Below, one piece after another: positions 55,320-64,000 of a stretch of DNA of 64,000 nt. Position 1 is the first letter of the stretch. Every line of letters starts with the position of its first letter. The position numbers and the translations under genes were made by a program. The notes under the pieces were generated by a model. It was not told the DNA's origin and ran no database searches. It saw nothing but the letters and a program-made list of their open reading frames with translations. The stretch comes from Yokenella regensburgei ATCC 49455 (lineage in GTDB: Bacteria > Pseudomonadota > Gammaproteobacteria > Enterobacterales > Enterobacteriaceae): NCBI RefSeq assembly GCF_000735455.1, contig NZ_JMPS01000040.1, positions 23,195-87,194 of the forward strand, written 5' to 3'.

Positions 55320-56051
55320 ATGCGCATTCCTCGCATTTATCATCCCGAACTACTCGCAGAAGGCAGCCAGGTTGCATTATGCGATGACGCCGCCAACCAC
55401 GTTGGCCGCGTACTGCGCATGAGCGCAGGCCAGCAGGTACAGCTCTTCGACGGCAGCAACCAGGTGTTTGATGCCGAAATCATTCAGGCCGATAAGAAAA
55501 GCGTACGGGTAAGCATCCTGAACGCCACGCTCGACGATCGTGAATCTCCTCTGCACATTCACCTTGGGCAGGTGATGTCGCGTGGCGAAAAAATGGAATT
55601 CACTATCCAGAAATCGATTGAGCTTGGTGTAAGCCTCATTACGCCACTTTTATCTGAGCGCTGTGGCGTTAAACTGGATGCTGAGCGCCTGAACAAGAAG
55701 CTCCAGCAGTGGCAAAAGATTGCTATCGCCGCCTGCGAGCAGTGTGGTAGGAACCGGGTTCCGGAGATCCGCCCGGTAATGAGTCTTGAAGCGTGGTGCG
55801 CCGAGCAGGCAGATGGCCTGAAGCTGAACCTGCACCCGCGCGCCAGCCAGAGTATCAACACTCTGCCGCTGCCGGTTGAACGCATTCGCCTGCTGATTGG
55901 CCCGGAAGGTGGGCTGTCGGCGGAAGAAATTGCCATGACCGCACAATATCAGTTTACTGATATCCTGTTGGGACCTCGCGTTCTGCGTACTGAGACAACT
56001 GCACTCACCGCTATTACCGCACTGCAGGTGCGTTTTGGCGACCTGGGCTAA
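55320..56051 (+). CDS. rsmE: 16S rRNA m3U1498 methyltransferase
   Basis: SPOUT-class methyltransferase modifying U1498 of 16S rRNA. 243 residues, the E. coli length. The N-terminal PUA-like RNA-binding domain (about 1-70, [21 protein letters not shown]) precedes the knotted SPOUT domain, which has the SAM-binding [14 protein letters not shown] (about 193-206) and [15 protein letters not shown] (about 220-234). 48 bp after endA and 12 bp before gshB, forming rsmE-gshB-yqgE-ruvX. Confidence 0.97.
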   Translation: MRIPRIYHPELLAEGSQVALCDDAANHVGRVLRMSAGQQVQLFDGSNQVFDAEIIQADKKSVRVSILNATLDDRESPLHIHLGQVMSRGEKMEFTIQKSIELGVSLITPLLSERCGVKLDAERLNKKLQQWQKIAIAACEQCGRNRVPEIRPVMSLEAWCAEQADGLKLNLHPRASQSINTLPLPVERIRLLIGPEGGLSAEEIAMTAQYQFTDILLGPRVLRTETTALTAITALQVRFGDLG

Positions 56052-56063
56052 CGGAGAAGAACA

Positions 56064-57011
56064 ATGATCAAGCTCGGCATCGTGATGGATCCCATTGCGA
56101 ACATCAACATCAAGAAAGACTCCAGTTTTGCTATGTTGCTGGAAGCACAGCGTCGTGGTTACGAACTCCATTACATGGAAATGAACGACCTGTATCTGAT
56201 TAACGGTGAAGCGCGCGCCCGTACGCAACTGCTGAGCGTTGAACAGAACTATGACAAATGGTACGAGTTCAGCGGTGAGCAGGATCTGCCGCTGGCGGAT
56301 CTCGATGTCATCCTGATGCGTAAAGATCCGCCCTTCGATACCGAATTTATCTACGCAACCTACATTCTTGAGCGCGCAGAGGAAAAAGGCACCCTCATCG
56401 TAAACAAGCCGCAGAGCCTGCGTGATTGTAACGAAAAGCTGTTCACCGCCTGGTTCTCAGAGCTGACGCCGGAAACCCTGGTCACCCGCAACAAAGCGCA
56501 GCTGAAAGCCTTCTGGCAGCAGCACGGCGACATCATCATGAAGCCGCTCGACGGCATGGGTGGTGCCTCTATTTTCCGCGTGAAAGAGAGCGATCCGAAC
56601 ATCGGCGTGATTGCGGAAACCCTGACCGAGCTCGGTACCCGCTACTGCATGGCACAAAACTACCTGCCAGCCATCAAAGACGGTGACAAACGCGTGCTGG
56701 TTGTCGATGGCGAACCGGTGCCGTATTGCCTGGCGCGCATTCCGCAGGGCGGTGAAACCCGTGGTAATCTCGCGGCCGGTGGTCGTGGTGAGCCGCGTCC
56801 GCTGTCTGAAAGCGACTGGGAAATCGCCCACAAAGTCGGCCCAACGCTGAAAGCCAAGGGACTGATTTTCGTCGGCCTCGATATCATTGGCGATCGCCTG
56901 ACCGAAATTAACGTCACCAGCCCGACCTGCATTCGTGAAATAGAAGCCGAGTTCCCGATTTCTATTACCGGAATGCTGATGGACGCTATCGAGAAGCGTC
57001 TGGCGAAGTAA
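56064..57011 (+). CDS. gshB: Glutathione synthetase
   Basis: ATP-grasp enzyme joining gamma-glutamylcysteine and glycine to make glutathione. 315 residues. N-terminal [21 protein letters not shown] segment as in E. coli, then the ATP-grasp fold with [14 protein letters not shown] (glycine-rich loop, about 159-172), [13 protein letters not shown], and the metal-binding [13 protein letters not shown] near residue 283. Follows rsmE by 12 bp. Confidence 0.98.
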   Translation: MIKLGIVMDPIANINIKKDSSFAMLLEAQRRGYELHYMEMNDLYLINGEARARTQLLSVEQNYDKWYEFSGEQDLPLADLDVILMRKDPPFDTEFIYATYILERAEEKGTLIVNKPQSLRDCNEKLFTAWFSELTPETLVTRNKAQLKAFWQQHGDIIMKPLDGMGGASIFRVKESDPNIGVIAETLTELGTRYCMAQNYLPAIKDGDKRVLVVDGEPVPYCLARIPQGGETRGNLAAGGRGEPRPLSESDWEIAHKVGPTLKAKGLIFVGLDIIGDRLTEINVTSPTCIREIEAEFPISITGMLMDAIEKRLAK

Positions 57012-57109
57012 TCCACGCGACGGGAGGGATCCCGTCTGCGCTCGACAGCACCTGGCGTTTTCCCGCATACTGGGTGCTGCTTTTTAAACCAGGACACAGA
57101 CCTCAAACG

Positions 57110-57673
57110 ATGAATTTACAGCACCACTTCCTTATTGCTATGCCTGCCCTTCAGGATCCTATCTTCCGCCGCGCCGTGGTCTACATTTGTGAATATAATG
57201 AAGACGGAGCGATGGGGATAATCATTAATAAACCACTGGAAAATCTGAAGGTTGAGGGCATCCTGGAAAAGCTGAAGATCGTCCCTGAGCCGCGGGATCC
57301 GGCCATTCGTCTGGACAAACCGGTGATGCTCGGCGGGCCGCTGGCTGAGGATCGTGGGTTTATTCTGCACACTCCACCGTCTGATTTCTCATCAAGCATC
57401 CGTATTTCTGATAATACCGTGGTGACCACCTCGCGCGACGTGCTGGAAACCCTGGGCACCGCGCAGCAGCCAAGCGAAGTTCTGGTCGCGTTGGGCTATG
57501 CTTCCTGGGAAAAGGGTCAACTGGAGCAGGAGATCCTCGATAACGCCTGGCTTACCTCTCCTGCCGACATGAACATCTTGTTTAAAACTCCGATAGCCGA
57601 TCGCTGGCGCGAGGCCGCCAGGCTGATTGGTATCGATATTGTCACCATGTCTGGCGTCGCGGGGCACGCATGA
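57110..57673 (+). CDS. yqgE: YqgE/AlgH family protein
   Basis: 187-residue DUF179 protein, named AlgH in pseudomonads; molecular function unsettled. The opening [21 protein letters not shown] matches E. coli. Conserved blocks include [31 protein letters not shown] and [15 protein letters not shown]. The ATG at 57110 gives the E. coli length. The stop overlaps the ruvX start, so yqgE and ruvX are coupled, a widely conserved pair. Confidence 0.95.
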   Translation: MNLQHHFLIAMPALQDPIFRRAVVYICEYNEDGAMGIIINKPLENLKVEGILEKLKIVPEPRDPAIRLDKPVMLGGPLAEDRGFILHTPPSDFSSSIRISDNTVVTTSRDVLETLGTAQQPSEVLVALGYASWEKGQLEQEILDNAWLTSPADMNILFKTPIADRWREAARLIGIDIVTMSGVAGHA

Positions 57674-58089
57674 TGAGTGGAACACTTCTCGCTTTTGATT
57701 TTGGTACCCGCAGCATCGGCGTTGCCATTGGCCAACGTATTACCGGTACTGCCCGCCCACTGGGCGCTCTGAAAGCCCAGGACGGTACGCCGGACTGGAA
57801 CGCCGTAGAACGGCTGCTGAAAGAGTGGCAACCGGAAAACGTCATCGTCGGCCTGCCGCTAAATATGGATGGCACCGAACAGCCGTTAACCGCCAGAGCC
57901 CGCAAGTTTGCCAACAAAATTCATGGCCGTTTTGGCGTGCAGGTGACACTCCACGACGAGCGCTTAAGCACGGTAGAAGCGAAGGCTGGACTGTTTGAGC
58001 AAGGTGGCTACCGGGCGCTGAACAAAGGCAGCGTCGATTCGGCTTCTGCGGTGGTTATTCTGGAAAGTTTCTTCGAGCAGGGCTACTAA
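57673..58089 (+). CDS. ruvX: RuvX/YqgF, RNase H-fold pre-16S rRNA nuclease
   Basis: 138-residue RNase H-like protein (YqgF), implicated in 16S rRNA 5'-end maturation and once proposed as an alternative Holliday-junction resolvase. Catalytic Asp9 in [13 protein letters not shown], then [10 protein letters not shown], the conserved [10 protein letters not shown] and a C-terminal [12 protein letters not shown] with the last acidic residue. The ATG at 57673 overlaps the yqgE stop by one base. The ATG one codon earlier is also possible. Confidence 0.96.
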   Translation: MSGTLLAFDFGTRSIGVAIGQRITGTARPLGALKAQDGTPDWNAVERLLKEWQPENVIVGLPLNMDGTEQPLTARARKFANKIHGRFGVQVTLHDERLSTVEAKAGLFEQGGYRALNKGSVDSASAVVILESFFEQGY

Positions 58090-58102
58090 AAAAGTGTTCT
58101 CA

Positions 58103-58130
58103 GCCGGAGGCCTGAAAACAGGCACCCGGC
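58103..58130. terminator. Hairpin between ruvX and the CsgD-like gene
   Basis: Interrupted stem GCCGG-ag-GCCTG-aaaa-CAGGC-ac-CCGGC in the 52-bp gap between convergent genes. Neither side has a T-run, so termination strength is uncertain. Confidence 0.55.
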
Positions 58131-58141
58131 CGTGAATAGGA

Positions 58142-58795
58142 CTAGTGCCGCAGGTGTTCGTTTGCCCAGCTAACGGCCTGGGTACGATTTTTGACACTCA
58201 GCTTGCGAAACACATTGTACAGGTGGGTTCGTACCGTGTTTTCACTGATGAACAGCGCTCTCGCAATATCCATGTTAGTTGCGCCATGGCGCAATTCATT
58301 GAGGATTTCACACTCGCGTTCGGTCAATGGAATAGACTCAGTGCTCTCAGCATTATTCTCTGCAGAATACATTGCTGGATGCATTACGCTCAATTCGGCG
58401 GTTTGCTCGCCATTTAAGACGGCTTTCACCCCTTCGATTAAACGTACTTCATCATCATCATGACGGAATACACCATACAGCGACGGCCACTGCGCCATTT
58501 CGTATAACTCGTACTTCTGTGCACTATTGATAATTAACACCTTTGGGGTATCCGCCTGGGTGCGGATAATATCCCGCCAGATACCATTAAGCTTCTTGCC
58601 CGAAACGGCGATATCGAATAATACGACAGTACCTTTCGGAAGATGTTGCAACAGTGGTTTATTAATATTGTGAACTTCGACAGAAACCTGTAGTTGATCG
58701 CAAAGCCAGGTGGCGAAAGTATTAGCCTGAACTGAAGGGTGCGTAATGAGAACAAGCTGTCGCATTCCCGCTACTTTATCTGATACATCAAGCAT
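58142..58795 (-). CDS. CsgD-like LuxR-family regulator
   Basis: 217-residue regulator similar in full length to CsgD, the curli/cellulose master regulator. It has an N-terminal receiver-like domain (about 10-130, without a complete phosphoacceptor pocket obvious from sequence) and a C-terminal LuxR helix-turn-helix. The latter (LTERECEILNELRHGATN, ARALFISENTVRTHLYN) closely follows CsgD, and NRTQAVSWANEHLR matches the CsgD end. No curli structural gene is in the window, so this is a paralogue or relocated copy, not a standard csg locus. AAGGAG 8 bp before the start. Confidence 0.85.
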   Translation of the reverse strand: MLDVSDKVAGMRQLVLITHPSVQANTFATWLCDQLQVSVEVHNINKPLLQHLPKGTVVLFDIAVSGKKLNGIWRDIIRTQADTPKVLIINSAQKYELYEMAQWPSLYGVFRHDDDEVRLIEGVKAVLNGEQTAELSVMHPAMYSAENNAESTESIPLTERECEILNELRHGATNMDIARALFISENTVRTHLYNVFRKLSVKNRTQAVSWANEHLRH

Positions 58796-59294
58796 TTAAA
58801 ACTCTCCTTAGTTGATAGCCACCGTCTTGGTGGTTAAATGATGCAAAAATAAAAAGCCAATTTGTTATTATTTTTTAAAAAAACAAAACATATTGAAACA
58901 ATATTTTATGGGAAACATCCTGTTTCCGTTATCAGGATAGAACGAATGCATCAGAAGTGTCAAAAGATATCCCCACTTTTTTCTAGCTATCAACAATACA
59001 ATCTAATGTTTTCTGCGTACCTCATCCCCCCTGAATAAGAGAGACAATGCTGAGCCTGACAGTAATTACAGCCGTACGTAGTCACACTGTAATAATACAT
59101 CATATAACCTCTTATTGAGGATAACATAATCACAACATTAGTATTTATTACGTATTATCTGAAATAACTTTACATAAGCATTTAAAGTAATAAATGATTT
59201 AGCGCAAATATTAATAAATAGATTTACTGCGCTGTATTTGATTATCATCAAATAACACCACGAGATCATTATTTAACCACCCGCTGATATATGG
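58796..59294. other. AT-rich gap upstream of the CsgD-like gene
   Basis: 499 bp with no coding frame of interest and markedly AT-rich, between the start of the CsgD-like gene and the end of yggR. Long AT-rich leaders are typical of csgD and of H-NS-silenced genes. A promoter with a long leader for the CsgD-like gene is expected. No single site could be fixed by eye. Confidence 0.6.
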
Positions 59295-60275
59295 CTAAAG
59301 TAACCCAGCCGACACCCGCTGCTGATGGCTTTGGGTGAAGGTCTGCATACCAGCCTGCTGCCCGGTTTGCATTACACCAGGGAGCTGATGGCTTTTCCCC
59401 TCGCGGATCAGGTTCGCTACCGCGGGCGTGTTAATAAGGAGCTCATATAGTGCAATTCGCCCGCCTTGTTTTCCGGTCGCCAGCTTTTGTGCCAGCACGG
59501 CGCACAGGCTTCCAGCCAGTTGGCTGCGTACGAGATCTTTTTCTGCCCCAGGAAACACATCAGCCAGACGCTCAATCGCCGAGGCCGCCGTGCGGGTATG
59601 AAGCGTTGCCAGCACCAGATGCCCGGTCTCCGCCGCAGTCAGCGCCAGACGAATAGTTTCACCATCGCGCAGCTCGCCGAGGAGAATCACGTCAGGATCC
59701 TGACGCAGCGCCCCTCGCAGTCCGTCGGCAAACGAGGAGCAATGCAGACCAATTTCACGCTGCTGGATCAGGCTTCGTGCGCTGGTATGGACAAATTCCA
59801 CCGGATCTTCAAGCGTGATGATATGCCCGGGTAGCCGGTGGTTAAGCGTATCGACCATCGCCGCGAGGGTGGTGGATTTACCGCTGCCGGTCACACCGGT
59901 GACCAGAATTAACCCGCTTTGTGCTTCCAGTAACGGTTCCAGCGCAGGAGGGAGCGACAGATCAATGAAGCGCGGGCACGCTGTGGGTAAAATACGCAGA
60001 GCCAGCGAAAGGCCATTCAGGTTGGCAAAAGCGCTGGCACGCAGCCGCCGTCCGTCTGGCAACTGATGCGCGAAATCAAGCTGATGCTGTTTTTGCAACG
60101 CCTGCTGCTGCCCGGTTGTCAGCCAGGCCCTCAGCAAGTGTTCCGGGGTTGGGGCATCCAGCTCTGCCGGTTCAAGCCGTCCATCCCGACGCCATCGTGG
60201 CGCTCTGCCGCTGCACAGGTGTAGATCCGAGACGTTATGCTTTACACTAAGCTCCACCAACTCTTGTATATCCAT
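59295..60275 (-). CDS. yggR: YggR, PilT-like ATPase
   Basis: 326-residue type II/IV secretion ATPase of the PilT retraction type, the E. coli YggR length. Walker A is VTGVTGSGKSTT (about 124-135), followed by the Asp box ITLEDPVEFVH, Walker B DVILLGELRDGET (about 190-202) and the His box TGHLVLATLHT. No pilus genes are nearby, so its partner system is unknown. The start at 60275 is only 16 bp from the divergent yggS start. Longer in-frame starts would cover yggS and are rejected. Confidence 0.95.
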   Translation of the reverse strand: MDIQELVELSVKHNVSDLHLCSGRAPRWRRDGRLEPAELDAPTPEHLLRAWLTTGQQQALQKQHQLDFAHQLPDGRRLRASAFANLNGLSLALRILPTACPRFIDLSLPPALEPLLEAQSGLILVTGVTGSGKSTTLAAMVDTLNHRLPGHIITLEDPVEFVHTSARSLIQQREIGLHCSSFADGLRGALRQDPDVILLGELRDGETIRLALTAAETGHLVLATLHTRTAASAIERLADVFPGAEKDLVRSQLAGSLCAVLAQKLATGKQGGRIALYELLINTPAVANLIREGKSHQLPGVMQTGQQAGMQTFTQSHQQRVSAGLL

Positions 60276-60291
60276 ATACCCACCAGGAAAA

Positions 60292-60993
60292 ATGAACGAC
60301 ATTGCGCATAACCTGGCACAGGTCAGGGACAAAATCTCCGCTGCGGCAGAACGCTGCGGCCGCGATTCAGAAGAAGTTACGTTGCTTGCAGTCAGTAAAA
60401 CAAAGCCTGCGAGCGCCATCGAAGAAGCTATCGCCGCGGGTCAGCTGGCGTTTGGTGAAAACTACGTGCAGGAAGGGGTGGATAAGGTCCGCTATTTCCA
60501 GCAAAAGGGGCAACAGAACCTGCAATGGCACTTTATTGGCCCGTTGCAGTCCAACAAAAGCCGCCTGGTCGCCGAACACTTTGACTGGTGCCATACCGTT
60601 GATCGCCTGAAGATTGCCACCCGCTTAAGCGAGCAGCGCCCGGCAGAATTACCGCCGCTGAATGTGTTGATTCAGGTAAATATCAGCGACGAACAAAGTA
60701 AGTCCGGGATCGCACTCGACGAAGTCGACGCGCTGGCAGAAAGCATTGCCGCGCTGCCGGGCATTACCCTGCGCGGGCTTATGGCCATTCCCGCGCCTGA
60801 GTCAGAATATGTAAGGCAGTTTGCCGTCGCCCAGCAAATGGCGGTAGCATTTGCCGAATTGAAAACCCGCTACCCTACGGTAGATACGCTCTCTCTGGGC
60901 ATGTCGGACGATATGGAAGCTGCCATTGCGGCAGGTAGCACGATGGTGCGCATTGGCACAGCCATTTTTGGTGCGCGCGACTACACAAAATAA
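60292..60993 (+). CDS. yggS: YggS, PLP homeostasis protein
   Basis: 233-residue fold-type III PLP-binding protein (PLPBP/PROSC, YggS) that buffers pyridoxal phosphate; loss disturbs amino-acid and vitamin B6 pools. The PLP lysine is Lys36 in LLAVSKTKPAS, with FGENYVQEGVDK, HFIGPLQSNK and a phosphate-binding SLGMSDDMEAAIAAGSTMVRIG near the end. Starts 16 bp from divergent yggR, with AGGAAAA before the ATG. First gene of yggS-yggT-yggU-rdgB-hemW. Confidence 0.97.
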   Translation: MNDIAHNLAQVRDKISAAAERCGRDSEEVTLLAVSKTKPASAIEEAIAAGQLAFGENYVQEGVDKVRYFQQKGQQNLQWHFIGPLQSNKSRLVAEHFDWCHTVDRLKIATRLSEQRPAELPPLNVLIQVNISDEQSKSGIALDEVDALAESIAALPGITLRGLMAIPAPESEYVRQFAVAQQMAVAFAELKTRYPTVDTLSLGMSDDMEAAIAAGSTMVRIGTAIFGARDYTK

Positions 60994-61014
60994 TAAGGAA
61001 AACTGAGGAACGCC

Positions 61015-61581
61015 ATGAAGACGTTGACTTTCCTGCTCTCAACGGTGCTTGAGCTGTATACGATGGTGCTGTTATTGCGCGTCTGGATGCAGTGGGCACG
61101 CTGTGATTTTTACAACCCGTTCGCCCAGTTTGTGGTGAAAGCCACTCAGCCCATCGTCGGGCCGCTGCGCCGTATCATCCCGGCGATGGGTCCGATTGAT
61201 AGCGCCTCGCTGCTGCTCGCGTTTATCCTCTGCGTGCTGAAAGCCATTGTGCTGTTCATGGTCATCACTTTCCAGCCAATCATCTGGATTGCCGCCGTTC
61301 TCATCCTGCTGAAAACCATCGGCGTGTTGATTTTCTGGGTGCTGCTGGCGATGGCTATCATGAGCTGGGTCAGCCGTGGGCGTAGCCCGGTTGAGTACGT
61401 GCTGATGCAGCTTGCCGATCCGCTGCTGCGCCCGATTCGTAATCTGCTGCCGTCGATGGGTGGCATTGATTTCTCACCAATGATTCTGGTGTTGCTGCTG
61501 TATGTCATTAACATGGGCATCGCAGAACTGCTGCAGTCAACCGGTAACATGCTGCTGCCGGGGCTGTGGATGGCGCTATGA
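61015..61581 (+). CDS. yggT: YggT family membrane protein
   Basis: 188-residue inner-membrane protein, two copies of the YggT domain (about 1-85 and 95-188) with four or more hydrophobic helices. Conserved motif pairs are [19 protein letters not shown] and [16 protein letters not shown] in the two repeats. Function is unsettled; relatives affect osmotic tolerance and, in plants and cyanobacteria, complex assembly. 21 bp after yggS; its stop overlaps the yggU start as ATGA. Confidence 0.94.
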   Translation: MKTLTFLLSTVLELYTMVLLLRVWMQWARCDFYNPFAQFVVKATQPIVGPLRRIIPAMGPIDSASLLLAFILCVLKAIVLFMVITFQPIIWIAAVLILLKTIGVLIFWVLLAMAIMSWVSRGRSPVEYVLMQLADPLLRPIRNLLPSMGGIDFSPMILVLLLYVINMGIAELLQSTGNMLLPGLWMAL

Positions 61582-61868
61582 GTGCCGTAGAAAGCGCTGA
61601 CGGTGCGCTGGTGTTGCGGCTTTATATTCAGCCGAAGGCCAGCCGTGACAGCATTGTGGGTCTGCATGGCGGCGAGTTAAAAGTCGCCATCACCGCCCCA
61701 CCGGTAGACGGCCAGGCCAATGCGCATCTGGTAAAATACCTCGCAAAACAGTTTAAGGTGGCGAAAAGCCAGGTCATCATTGAAAAAGGTGAACTGGGTC
61801 GCCACAAGCAGGTCAGGATCATGAATCCGCAAAACATCCCGACGAACGTCGCGGCGCTGACTGATTAG
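61578..61868 (+). CDS. yggU: YggU, DUF167 protein
   Basis: 96-residue DUF167 protein, structure known in E. coli, function unknown. Core motif [13 protein letters not shown] and the signature [18 protein letters not shown] (about 42-59). The ATG at 61578 overlaps the yggT stop and gives the E. coli length; an in-frame ATG four codons earlier is inside yggT. Confidence 0.94.
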   Translation: MSAVESADGALVLRLYIQPKASRDSIVGLHGGELKVAITAPPVDGQANAHLVKYLAKQFKVAKSQVIIEKGELGRHKQVRIMNPQNIPTNVAALTD

Positions 61869-61876
61869 GATATTCC

Positions 61877-62470
61877 ATGCAAAAAGTAGTCCTTGCTACC
61901 GGTAATGCCGGTAAAGTGCGTGAGCTCGCCACTCTGCTCAACGATTTTGGTCTTGATATCGTCGCTCAGACTGAGCTTGGCGTAGAGTCAGCGGAAGAGA
62001 CCGGCCTGACGTTCATTGAGAACGCTATTCTGAAAGCCCGCCACGCGGCGCAAATCACCTGTCTTCCGGCGATTGCCGATGATTCAGGTCTTGCGGTCGA
62101 TGTGCTGGGCGGCGCGCCGGGGATCTACTCCGCCCGCTACTCCGGCGTTGATGCCAGCGACGAACAGAACCTGCAAAAGCTGCTGGAAACCCTGAAAGAC
62201 GTGCCGGACGAACAGCGCCAGGCGCAGTTCCACTGTGTGCTGGTGTATCTGCGCCATGCTGAAGATCCGACGCCGCTGGTCTGCCATGGCTGCTGGCCGG
62301 GCGTTATTACCCGCGAACGTGCCGGTAACGGCGGTTTCGGCTACGATCCGATTTTCTATGTCCCTTCTGAAGGGAAAACCGCAGCCGAGCTGACCCGTGA
62401 AGAGAAAATTGCTATTTCTCATCGCGGTCAGGCGCTGAAACAGTTACTGGAAGCATTACGTAATGGCTAA
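61877..62470 (+). CDS. rdgB: RdgB, dITP/XTP pyrophosphatase
   Basis: House-cleaning nucleotide pyrophosphatase removing dITP and XTP, avoiding base analogues in DNA. 197 residues, the E. coli length. Ham1/NTPase family motifs are [16 protein letters not shown] (6-21), [22 protein letters not shown] (about 68-90), and [17 protein letters not shown] (about 153-169). Eight bp after yggU; its last 8 bp overlap hemW. Confidence 0.97.
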   Translation: MQKVVLATGNAGKVRELATLLNDFGLDIVAQTELGVESAEETGLTFIENAILKARHAAQITCLPAIADDSGLAVDVLGGAPGIYSARYSGVDASDEQNLQKLLETLKDVPDEQRQAQFHCVLVYLRHAEDPTPLVCHGCWPGVITRERAGNGGFGYDPIFYVPSEGKTAAELTREEKIAISHRGQALKQLLEALRNG

Positions 62471-63605
62471 TTTGCCACCGCTCAGTCTTTATATTCACAT
62501 TCCGTGGTGCGTGCAGAAATGTCCGTACTGCGACTTTAACTCGCACGCGCTGAAGGGCGAAGTGCCGCACGATGATTACGTTCAGCATCTGCTAAACGAT
62601 CTCGATGCCGACGTGGCTTACGCGCAAGGACGTGAAGTAAAGACCATTTTCATCGGTGGCGGTACGCCGAGCCTGCTTTCAGGCCCTGCGATGCAGACCC
62701 TGCTTGACGGCGTGCGCGCACGCCTGACCCTGGCTTCAGATGCAGAAATCACCATGGAAGCCAACCCGGGTACGGTCGAAGCCGATCGCTTCACCGACTA
62801 TCAGCGTGCCGGGGTTAACCGAATTTCCATCGGTGTGCAGAGCTTTAGCGAGCCCAAGCTCCAGCGGCTGGGGCGCATTCACGGCCCGGAAGAAGCAAAA
62901 CGCGCGGCGCGACTGGCAAGCGGTCTCGGTTTACGCAGCTTTAACCTCGACCTGATGCACGGCCTTCCTGACCAGAGTCTGGAAGAGGCGCTGGACGACC
63001 TGCGCCAGGCGATTGCGCTTAATCCGCCGCACCTGTCGTGGTATCAGTTAACCATCGAGCCGAACACGCTGTTTGGCTCACGCCCGCCGGTGCTGCCGGA
63101 TGACGATGCTCTGTGGGATATCTTCGAACAGGGCCATCAGCTGCTGAGCGCCGCAGGGTATCAGCAGTACGAAACCTCAGCCTACGCCAAACCGGGTTAC
63201 CAGTGTCAGCACAACCTGAACTACTGGCGCTTTGGTGATTATCTGGGGATTGGCTGCGGAGCGCACGGCAAAGTCACCTTCCCGGATGGGCGCATTTTAC
63301 GTACCGCCAAAACCCGTCATCCGCGCGGCTATATGGAAGGACGCTATCTGGAGCGCCAGCACGACGTGGCAGTTGAAGATAAACCCTTTGAGTTCTTCAT
63401 GAACCGCTTCCGCCTGCTGGAGCCTGCCCCGCGCGCTGAGTTTCCTCTCTACACCGGTCTGACGGAATCGGCGGTCCGCCCGCAGATTGAAGAAGCGCTG
63501 AAACAGGGTTATCTCACCGAGTGTGACCAGTTCTGGCAAATCACCGAGCACGGAAAACTGTTCTTAAACTCCCTCCTTGAGCTGTTCCTCGCCGAAGAGT
63601 CCTGA
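62463..63605 (+). CDS. hemW: HemW, heme chaperone (radical SAM)
   Basis: Radical SAM protein that carries heme to enzymes; not a coproporphyrinogen dehydrogenase despite old names. 380 residues, against 378 in E. coli. The [4Fe-4S] motif is C16-x3-C20-x2-C23 ([12 protein letters not shown]), preceded by YIHIPWC, then the [10 protein letters not shown] loop and a C-terminal winged-helix-like domain. Overlaps rdgB by 8 bp. Confidence 0.97.
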   Translation: MANLPPLSLYIHIPWCVQKCPYCDFNSHALKGEVPHDDYVQHLLNDLDADVAYAQGREVKTIFIGGGTPSLLSGPAMQTLLDGVRARLTLASDAEITMEANPGTVEADRFTDYQRAGVNRISIGVQSFSEPKLQRLGRIHGPEEAKRAARLASGLGLRSFNLDLMHGLPDQSLEEALDDLRQAIALNPPHLSWYQLTIEPNTLFGSRPPVLPDDDALWDIFEQGHQLLSAAGYQQYETSAYAKPGYQCQHNLNYWRFGDYLGIGCGAHGKVTFPDGRILRTAKTRHPRGYMEGRYLERQHDVAVEDKPFEFFMNRFRLLEPAPRAEFPLYTGLTESAVRPQIEEALKQGYLTECDQFWQITEHGKLFLNSLLELFLAEES

Positions 63606-63630
63606 AGCCAGATTCCAGATTTTACCCTCC

Positions 63631-63664
63631 ACTCTGCCTGACGAAGCAAAAGCTGGCAGAGTGC
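63631..63664 (+). terminator. Hairpin after hemW
   Basis: Inverted repeat around CACTCTGCC and GGCAGAGTG about 25 bp after the hemW stop, immediately upstream of the next start. No T-tract, so it may be a stem-loop rather than a working terminator. Ends are approximate. Confidence 0.45.
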
Positions 63665-63668
63665 GGGG

Positions 63669-64000
63669 ATGGAAATTATTCATTCTTATGCAAAACAGCT
63701 CAGGCGAGAGCTGACGACAGAAGAAAGGCATCTCTGGTATCTGTTACGCGGCCGCCGGTTTTCTCGTTACAAGTTTCGCCGACAACACCCCATAGGCAAC
63801 TATATTGTTGATTTTGCCTGCTGCGAAGCGCATTTGGTTATCGAACTGGATGGCGGGCAGCACGACGAAAGAGCGCAATATGACCGGCAAAGAACCGCCT
63901 GGTTAAATGCGAAAGGATGGGAAGTCATTCGTTTCTGGAATAACGAGTTATGGAGTAATGAAGAGGCTGTATTAGACCAACTGCTTGAGGTTCTGCAAAA
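63669..64000 (+). CDS. DUF559 (Vsr-like endonuclease fold) protein, 5' part
   Basis: The open frame begins MEIIHSYAKQLRRELTTEER and runs to the window edge (110 codons seen). It shows the DUF559 pattern: LRRELTxEERxLWYLLR, FRRQHPIGNYIVDFAC (Asp48), then the nuclease-like ELDGGQHD (Glu59, Asp61, Gln64) and GWEVIRFWNNEL. The fold is related to the very-short-patch-repair endonuclease. Cellular role unknown. GGGG 1-4 bp upstream is a poor ribosome site, and the true C-terminus is just past the edge. Confidence 0.85.
   Translation, partial: MEIIHSYAKQLRRELTTEERHLWYLLRGRRFSRYKFRRQHPIGNYIVDFACCEAHLVIELDGGQHDERAQYDRQRTAWLNAKGWEVIRFWNNELWSNEEAVLDQLLEVLQ

Overview
The window is a stretch of enterobacterial chromosome. 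Gene order and protein sequence follow the Escherichia coli K-12 ubiH-to-hemW segment almost gene for gene, and several lengths are identical (SerA 410, TktA 663, MetK 384, GshB 315, MscS 286 residues). Base composition, missing E. coli genes (no sibC gap, no yggPFDC block between epd and tktA) and the extra catabolic genes suggest an Enterobacter/Lelliottia/Leclercia/Klebsiella-type genome. That genus guess is inference. No integrase, transposase, tRNA, rRNA operon, CRISPR array or prophage gene was seen. One small RNA gene, 6S RNA, is clear.

Layout. 1-16 kb is backbone: ubiH (cut by the window edge), pepP, ygfB, zapA, ssrS, fau, serA, rpiA, argP, the scpA-argK-scpB-scpC methylmalonyl-CoA/propionate operon, ygfI, yggE, argO and mscS. 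16.1-23.3 kb is accessory. It holds an allantoin-type regulator (AllS-like), DUF2877, DUF1116 and FdrA proteins (the three parts of an oxamate carbamoyltransferase), an MFS carrier and a divergent carbamate kinase. Together they look like an ATP-yielding carbamoyl-compound pathway cut free of the rest of the allantoin genes. 23.4-30.2 kb is central carbon metabolism (fbaA, pgk, epd, tktA) plus the lipoprotein protease loiP.

30.2-43.0 kb is the largest accessory block. Fourteen genes on one strand encode a three-component Rieske oxygenase, a diol-dehydrogenase-like SDR, a ring-cleaving VOC dioxygenase, an alpha/beta hydrolase, a cupin, an MFS carrier, a second SDR with a degenerate active site, and an aspartate-dehydrogenase-like enzyme, aldehyde dehydrogenase and ThDP decarboxylase. 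An IclR regulator lies inside the block. Strong palindromes just downstream of a sigma-70-like promoter look like its operators. The substrate is not identifiable from sequence.

43.5-50.4 kb carries polyamine and SAM genes (speB, yqgB-speA, metK). A HipBA-type toxin-antitoxin pair with four operator palindromes sits between speB and speA, and speB has a strong intrinsic terminator in its leader. 50.6-52.1 kb holds an azoreductase and a LysR regulator. 52.2-64 kb returns to backbone: galP with GalR and CRP sites, sprT, endA, rsmE, gshB, yqgE, ruvX, then a CsgD-like regulator with a long AT-rich upstream gap, yggR, yggS-yggT-yggU-rdgB-hemW and the start of a DUF559 gene.

The best candidates for something not yet described are the Rieske catabolic operon with its operator array, the detached AllS/FdrA/carbamate kinase module, and the terminator-containing speB leader next to the hipBA insertion.
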